A stretch of 6,282 nucleotides of DNA. It comes from Flavobacterium psychrophilum. GTDB lineage: Bacteria > Bacteroidota > Bacteroidia > Flavobacteriales > Flavobacteriaceae. The DNA lies in NCBI GenBank assembly GCA_020720185.1, contig DYPB01000110.1, positions 1 to 6,282 of the forward strand. The letters are read 5' to 3'. The stretch's first letter is position 1. Each line of letters starts with the position of its first letter. The position numbers were made by a program, and so were the translations under genes. Below the pieces are notes generated by a model, which did not search any database, was not told the origin of the DNA, and was given only the letters and a program-made list of their open reading frames with translations. Positions 5,404-6,282 of the stretch are shown here, piece by piece.

Positions 5404-6186
5404 ATGAAATATAAATTTTTATTGTTCAATTTACTTTTCCTTGTTAGTCAAATTTTATTTGCACAAAACAATCGTTTAAATACAAGCAATAATATAGGTT
5501 GGTACAATTATTTTGGCACATTCAAAGTGTCCGAAAAATTCGGAATACATACCGAGTATCAATGGCGTAGAGATAAACTTATTACTGATTGGCAACAAAG
5601 CCTTTTAAGAGTTGGGGTAAATTATAATTTGAACCCAAGAGTTATGTTTAGAGTTGGTTACGGTTGGATAAAAACTTTTCCGTATGGCGAGTATCCTATT
5701 AATGGGTTAGGTAGAAATTTTACAGAACACAGAATTTTTGAGATCGTGCAACTTTCTCACAAAGAAGGTATTATAGATTTTTCTCATCGTTTTATGTTAG
5801 AACAAAGATTTGTAGGAAAATATAGTTCTGCAAACCAAACTTACGAAGATGAATATCCTTTGTTGAATAGATTTCGTTATATGGTTAGGCTTCAAGTACC
5901 TTTGAAAGGTAAAGAAATAAAAGACAAAACACCTTATGTTGCTTTGTATGACGAAATTTTTGTTGGCTTTGGAGAAAATGTAAATTCAAATATTTTTGAT
6001 CAAAATAGAATAGGTGTATTATTGGGTTATCGTTTCAACAAAAGCCTAAGAATTGAAGGTGGTTATTTAAACCAAACGCTACAATTTGGCAGACAAATTA
6101 ACGGACAAAATGTATTTCAGAACAATAATGGACTTATCCTGAACACAAACTTTAATTTTGATTTGACAAAGAAACCGAAAGAATAA
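5404..6186 (+). CDS. Secreted DUF2490 family protein, probable outer-membrane beta-barrel
   Basis: The 260-residue product starts with a clear signal peptide: K2 and K4, a hydrophobic core at 5-19 and a likely cut between A20 and Q21. The mature part is rich in aromatic residues and alternating strand patterns, as in outer-membrane barrels. Landmarks that I associate with DUF2490 are GWYNYFGTFKVSEKFGIHTE (32-51), YQWRRDKLITDWQQSLLRVG (52-71), GYGWIKTFPYGEYP (85-98), EHRIFE (108-113) and SHRFMLEQRF (127-136). Late strands include PYVALYDEIFVGFG (177-190), RIGVLLGYRFNKSLRIEGGYL (202-222) and LILNTNFNFDL (244-254). The family is widespread in Bacteroidota and has no established function. It stands alone: a terminator separates it from sucD, and it has its own -7 box. 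The ATG at 5404 is the only start that includes the whole signal peptide. I see no terminator in the 96 bp after it. Confidence 0.87.
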   Translation: MKYKFLLFNLLFLVSQILFAQNNRLNTSNNIGWYNYFGTFKVSEKFGIHTEYQWRRDKLITDWQQSLLRVGVNYNLNPRVMFRVGYGWIKTFPYGEYPINGLGRNFTEHRIFEIVQLSHKEGIIDFSHRFMLEQRFVGKYSSANQTYEDEYPLLNRFRYMVRLQVPLKGKEIKDKTPYVALYDEIFVGFGENVNSNIFDQNRIGVLLGYRFNKSLRIEGGYLNQTLQFGRQINGQNVFQNNNGLILNTNFNFDLTKKPKE

Positions 6187-6282
6187 AATTCCTACTAATA
6201 GTTGATTGCATAAATGACGGGTTTTGGGCTTTTTTTGAAGTAGTTTGAGTTTGGAATAGATTTCTAATGCGTAATTTGGGTT

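Overview
The window looks like ordinary chromosome from a member of the Bacteroidota, most probably a Flavobacteriia-type organism. Three things point there. The DNA is very AT-rich and the start codons have A-rich leaders with no Shine-Dalgarno sequence. Several genes are preceded by boxes close to the Bacteroidota -7 consensus TAnnTTTG. The gene set is typical as well: an LpxD-like acyltransferase next to efp and sucD, and a DUF2490 outer-membrane-type protein. The genus cannot be told from the sequence.

Layout. Positions 7-1974 hold two minus-strand genes: lipA (lipoyl synthase, 1105-1974) and, 51 bp downstream, a membrane-anchored endonuclease/exonuclease/phosphatase-family protein (7-1053). 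A 283-bp divergent intergenic region (1975-2257) carries a -7-like box for lipA, one for efp, and between them a composite inverted repeat (2091-2154) made of two facing copies of a 23-bp hairpin unit. On the plus strand follow efp (2258-2824), an LpxD-like gene (2863-3792) and a small NTF2/SnoaL-like gene (3794-4156). These three are tightly spaced and probably form one operon. sucD (4248-5120) comes next, with its own good -7 box, and ends at a clear intrinsic terminator. A second 283-bp gap (5121-5403) holds the terminator, a third solo copy of the 23-bp hairpin unit, a different 13-bp imperfect palindrome, an 11-bp-phased direct repeat, and a good -7 box for the last gene. That gene (5404-6186) encodes a secreted DUF2490 barrel-like protein. 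The last 96 bp hold no recognisable gene.

How the genes relate. LipA makes the lipoyl cofactor of 2-oxoacid dehydrogenases, and SucD is a subunit of the TCA enzyme that uses the succinyl-CoA made by one of them. The two are metabolically linked although transcribed separately. EF-P supports translation of polyproline stretches, and its tip loop is the PGKGP form. The LpxD-like protein belongs to the lipid A N-acyltransferase family but lacks the second conserved histidine of classical LpxD, so it may be a diverged paralogue.

I see no CRISPR array, transposase, toxin-antitoxin or defence locus. The most interesting non-coding signal is the dispersed hairpin unit, present three times and bracketing the efp-lpxD-NTF2-sucD block. 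The coding content itself is conventional.
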